Shown here: positions 62,791-64,000 of the stretch, in pieces
Layout: each line of letters begins with the position of its first letter
Numbering within the stretch: position 1 is the first letter of the stretch
Assembly: GCF_002443255.2 (NCBI RefSeq)
Contig: NW_019211456.1
Location: 43,826,074 to 43,890,073 of the forward strand
Source: Varroa destructor
Taxonomy: Eukaryota > Arthropoda > Arachnida > Mesostigmata > Varroidae
Direction of reading: 5' to 3'
DNA: 64,000 nt
Made by a program: the position numbers and the translations under genes
The notes under the pieces: generated by a model
Told to the model about the DNA's origin: nothing
Seen by the model: the letters and a program-made list of their open reading frames with translations, nothing else
Databases searched by the model: none

Positions 62791-64000
62791 TTCACTGTCG
62801 ACCGCAAAGCAAAATGCTTCTGAGGAATAAGGAAGAGTCGAGTAGATGCCCCCCTACAAAGTGACAAGGTTGGAAAACACCTTTAGGCCGGTAGCACAAC
62901 CGATCACTGTTGCCGATAACGAATTATTCGGGTGCCGAGGGAAATCTAATTAAAGTAGCGGTCCATCGAGTCTCTAAGGTTCATAGTGAATATTCATCGG
63001 GCAAGTAATGATCGATTTAATATTGGCTACGTCAGCTTCAACACAGGCCGTTGTTTGTTATGTAGTTAAGAGACCTGTCTCAGCGATCAACAAAGGTCGC
63101 AATAACAGTTAGTTTTTTTGTCACCTGGATGTGTACGAGGCAAATGGTAGTAAAACGAGCCTTAAACTTAAAGCCTGCTTAAAGATAGAATAATTTTAGC
63201 GCGATGGGGTAGCATTGATTGTATTATGCTTGTGTACTTTCGACTGTTGCTTTTACTCAATTCGTGAAGGCGAGCCTTTTGTGAAGAGCATTTATTCGCC
63301 ACAGGGAACCGTTTTTATCGTTTCATTGACTAGAATATTAATCAAATCAGTCTAACAACGTTATTTACTTATGGAGCTATCCATTTTAGAGATGGTTATG
63401 TATTGTATTTAATAGAGATTTCCTCTGGCTGCACGTTAACAATTCATTTTCTTTATATATATATATATAAATATTCAGTTAACTATGTTAGTATTGCCTC
63501 GATCAATCCCTACCAAAATCTTGTACCAAAAACTTATCGAAAAGAACATGAAAAAATTGTATGTTTACCAATTACTACAAGCAATTTCTAAAAGTCAATA
63601 GGACATCTGTTCAACGTACCTAACGGTTAATATTTACCTGTTTCCTTTAACTTATATGCTACACGTCATGTAAAATATGCTCATGTCTTCTCTGCTTGAA
63701 AGGATTTACTTTTATCTATGAACTTACCTAGCGAAACTCTAAATCGCTGCTTTTCTATTTTTCCTGCTGATGCCGATATCAGTGTAAGTACATATATGCA
63801 TACAAGTCCGGTGAAGCAATTTCTTAGTGAGAATAGCTTTTTATCGTGCAGAGGAATGCGTTTCTTCCTTATGGTAGTTCCGTTGCATACAACAGTGAGA
63901 TAGACAGACAGACGGGCGGACAGAAATCTAGTGCAGTCGGGGCAGTACGCTTCCGTGGCAATATTTGGGATGCGTCCGACCCTTGTAGCTGTGCGCGGGC

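Larger units (their letters stand above)
52770..64000. other. Gene-poor terminal region
   Basis: I see no recognised gene in this 11.2 kb. It contains a hydrophobic signal-like ORF start near 54000 (minus strand), a 42-base poly-G run, a palindromic (TA)n element at 56222-56255, an A-rich tract at 57544-57585, a splice-bounded 35-base candidate exon at 55871-55905 and a degenerate tRNA-like sequence at 62731-62790. From 57.8 to 64 kb the DNA is AT-rich with almost no open frame above 60 codons. Confidence 0.6.

Overview
This is a eukaryotic nuclear window. Its genes are broken by GT-AG introns of 0.17 to about 20 kb, the intergenic DNA is AT-rich with (TA)n microsatellites, and there is one 100-N assembly gap (46163-46262). 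The gene content is arthropod: a three-LIM prickle gene, a Bar-class homeobox gene of the insect CG11085/Bari type, and a secreted protein ending in a peritrophin-A (CBM14) chitin-binding domain. Long introns and low gene density would suit a chelicerate such as a mite, but that is inference and the species cannot be fixed from the sequence.

Layout. (1) 1-29708, plus strand: most of prickle, the core planar-cell-polarity adaptor. Six coding exons can be placed to the base (5510-5873, 25500-25754, 25966-26326, 26522-26701, 26873-28578, 28809-29708). All splice phases agree. A 19.6 kb intron splits the PET domain. From the first strong ATG (5574) the model gives 1233 residues: a low-complexity N-terminus, PET, LIM1-3, a long Ser/Pro/Gln-rich tail and a C-terminal Cys-Leu-Val-Gln CaaX-like box. 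Coding sequence runs upstream of that ATG to a splice acceptor, so at least one 5' exon is missing or not recognised. (2) 32333-40301, minus strand, tail-to-tail with prickle: a three-exon, 264-residue homeobox gene with an N-terminal Eh1-like repressor motif and a homeodomain interrupted by an intron in codon 19. A GC-rich stretch with inverted CCAAT boxes and a GC box (about 40815-40935) lies upstream as a possible promoter. (3) 48498-52769, minus strand: a proposed five-exon, 389-residue secreted protein with signal peptide, Thr/Ser/Pro-rich segment, Cys-rich segment, Pro-Glu-Pro-rich repeats and a terminal CBM14 domain. The last two exons are well supported and the upstream ones rest on phase compatibility. 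(4) The remainder, including the large introns and 52.8-64 kb, shows no gene I recognise. It holds simple repeats, a 42-base poly-G run, small inverted repeats, a degenerate tRNA-like sequence and a few orphan splice-bounded ORFs.

The three genes have no operon-like relationship: prickle acts at the cell cortex, the homeobox protein in the nucleus, and the CBM14 protein presumably in cuticle or another extracellular matrix. I found no convincing undescribed system. The most useful leads are a 171-base in-frame open intron between the LIM3 and tail exons of prickle, the uncertain prickle 5' end, and the unusual proline-rich chitin-binding protein.
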